The translations under genes were made by a program, and so were the position numbers. Positions 5,830 through 6,681 of a stretch of DNA of 6,681 nt are shown here, one piece after another. Within the stretch, counting starts at the first letter, position 1, and each line of letters starts with the position of its first letter. This DNA is from Ignavibacteriota bacterium (GTDB lineage Bacteria; Bacteroidota; Ignavibacteria; Palsa-1295): contig JANYLL010000254.1 in NCBI GenBank assembly GCA_025357895.1, positions 1 to 6,681 on the forward strand, written 5' to 3'. The notes under the pieces are model-generated. The model was given only the letters and a program-made list of their open reading frames with translations, did no database searches and was not told the origin of the DNA.

Positions 5830-6681
5830 ATGTCTGAACCAAAGGTATTACTATTAGGAGGAAATACAGGGAGCTGGAGCGCAAAAGATCGCCTCGCAGA
5901 TGCAAGAACCATGAATGGTATTGAGGCTTGGGTATTTGCCTTTGACGGAAATTATGCAGAATGTCAAACAGTCCGGAATCAGGATTTGGAAGGCTATGAT
6001 ATTATTATTGCAAATACTAAAAATCAAATAGAGCATCTATTTCATCTCGCAGAGCATCGTCCGGTAAATACGAAGTGGGTAACTCTTATTGAAGGTGATG
6101 CTCTTAACTATCTAAAACCACAGCCATATATCAGAGAATTAATGGAATGCTCTGATCTCATAATATGCATTAATAAATATTCTGAAAATTTTTTTAGAAA
6201 ATTTACTTCGACCCGTGTTGAATACATTGGCATTCCATATCCAGCTGAAGGAATTCGCGCACTTAGCACACCTATCGAAGAACGACGTCGGGAAATTTTC
6301 TTAGCCCCGATGATGCTTTCACGATGGGCGGAATATTTTTGCGCCAAAGATCTTGATGTTCCCCTGTATGGCTATGAAGAAAGATTGACAAGACATAGGC
6401 GGACAATTGTAAAAAATTTTTGGAAATATAAATCCATGGACCCTTTGTATTTACATAAAAAAGTACGCGATTTATATCCCGAACCTAACATTACCATTTA
6501 CCGCGATGAACCACTTCCTGTTTTTTTTAAGCACAATGGAGGGGCGTATATGTGGCTGAATTTGGATCAACGTTATACGTGGGGAAGATATGTACTTGAT
6601 GCCGCGGCATTGCAAGTTCCTATTATTACTACCCGTTCAACAGGTCATGCAGAAAACTTCTTTCCACAGACAATGGTTGAA
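5830..6681 (+). CDS. Putative GT-B-fold glycosyltransferase, 5' part only
   Basis: The frame from ATG 5830 is open for 284 codons to the window edge with no stop, so the C-terminus is missing. It starts with a Rossmann-like strand and glycine turn (KVLLLGGNTGSW, 5-16). It alternates strands and helices through the first half, including YDIIIANT (56-63), WVTLIEGDAL (83-92) and SDLIICINKYSENFF (108-122). Near the visible end it has MWLNLDQRYTWGRYVLDAAA followed by LQVPIITT (241-268). That last part resembles the donor-side segment of family-1/4 glycosyltransferases, where an acidic or small residue precedes an EAAALGVP-like helix. No signal peptide or membrane span is seen, consistent with a cytosolic enzyme building a polysaccharide. 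An in-frame TGA at 5824-5826 fixes the start; there is no Shine-Dalgarno sequence. Its divergent position next to the deoxysugar operon suggests it uses that sugar. The exact family and the sugar transferred are not determined. Confidence 0.6.
   Translation, partial: MSEPKVLLLGGNTGSWSAKDRLADARTMNGIEAWVFAFDGNYAECQTVRNQDLEGYDIIIANTKNQIEHLFHLAEHRPVNTKWVTLIEGDALNYLKPQPYIRELMECSDLIICINKYSENFFRKFTSTRVEYIGIPYPAEGIRALSTPIEERRREIFLAPMMLSRWAEYFCAKDLDVPLYGYEERLTRHRRTIVKNFWKYKSMDPLYLHKKVRDLYPEPNITIYRDEPLPVFFKHNGGAYMWLNLDQRYTWGRYVLDAAALQVPIITTRSTGHAENFFPQTMVE

Noticed and set aside
1..6681. CRISPR array, tRNA, rRNA or riboswitch
   Set aside because: No regularly spaced repeats, cloverleaf-like segments, rRNA-like stretches or recognisable aptamer elements were seen on either strand.

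Overview
This is an AT-leaning bacterial chromosomal or accessory segment with six recognisable protein genes, a further dubious small ORF, and one end of an insertion sequence. Most starts lack a clear Shine-Dalgarno sequence, one gene uses GTG, and a candidate promoter lies only a few bases from a start codon. That habit, with the gene content, suggests the Bacteroidota/Chlorobi/Ignavibacteria side of the bacteria. This placement is a weak inference and nothing here is a phylogenetic marker.

Left part (1-1069). The left edge is the end of an IS3-family-like insertion sequence: a minus-strand transposase OrfA N-terminus running off the window, followed by a terminal sequence ending near 147. 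Just outside it is a short plus-strand ORF (160-291), which may be a small gene or the 3' remnant of a gene cut by the insertion. Next is a 246-residue RecA/DnaB/KaiC-like protein (329-1069). It keeps the fold's sequence landmarks, but both its Walker A and Walker B motifs look damaged.

Middle (1070-3087). A 200-base gap holds no convincing gene but ends in a good -35/-10 promoter (1226-1255). This is directly followed by an intact ptsI, phosphotransferase-system Enzyme I, with a GTG start. No HPr or sugar-specific PTS component is visible.

Right part (3095-6681). On the minus strand is a compact nucleotide-sugar operon: rmlA (glucose-1-phosphate nucleotidyltransferase, short class), then rmlB (4,6-dehydratase), then an RmlD-superfamily reductase. 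They are spaced 2 bases apart and then overlapped by 4 bases. The third gene resembles the bifunctional NRS/ER 3,5-epimerase/4-reductase of plants and mimivirus more than classical RmlD, and no rmlC is visible. The simplest reading is a three-gene route from glucose-1-phosphate to an activated 6-deoxyhexose, probably L-rhamnose, with epimerisation and reduction in one polypeptide. A GTCATTGCGAG-type palindromic repeat sits exactly at the rmlA/rmlB junction and is translated as an odd RmlB N-terminal extension. Divergent from rmlA, across a 121-base intergenic region, is the start of a GT-B-like glycosyltransferase that runs off the right edge. It would be a natural user of the sugar nucleotide and suggests that a surface-polysaccharide locus continues to the right.
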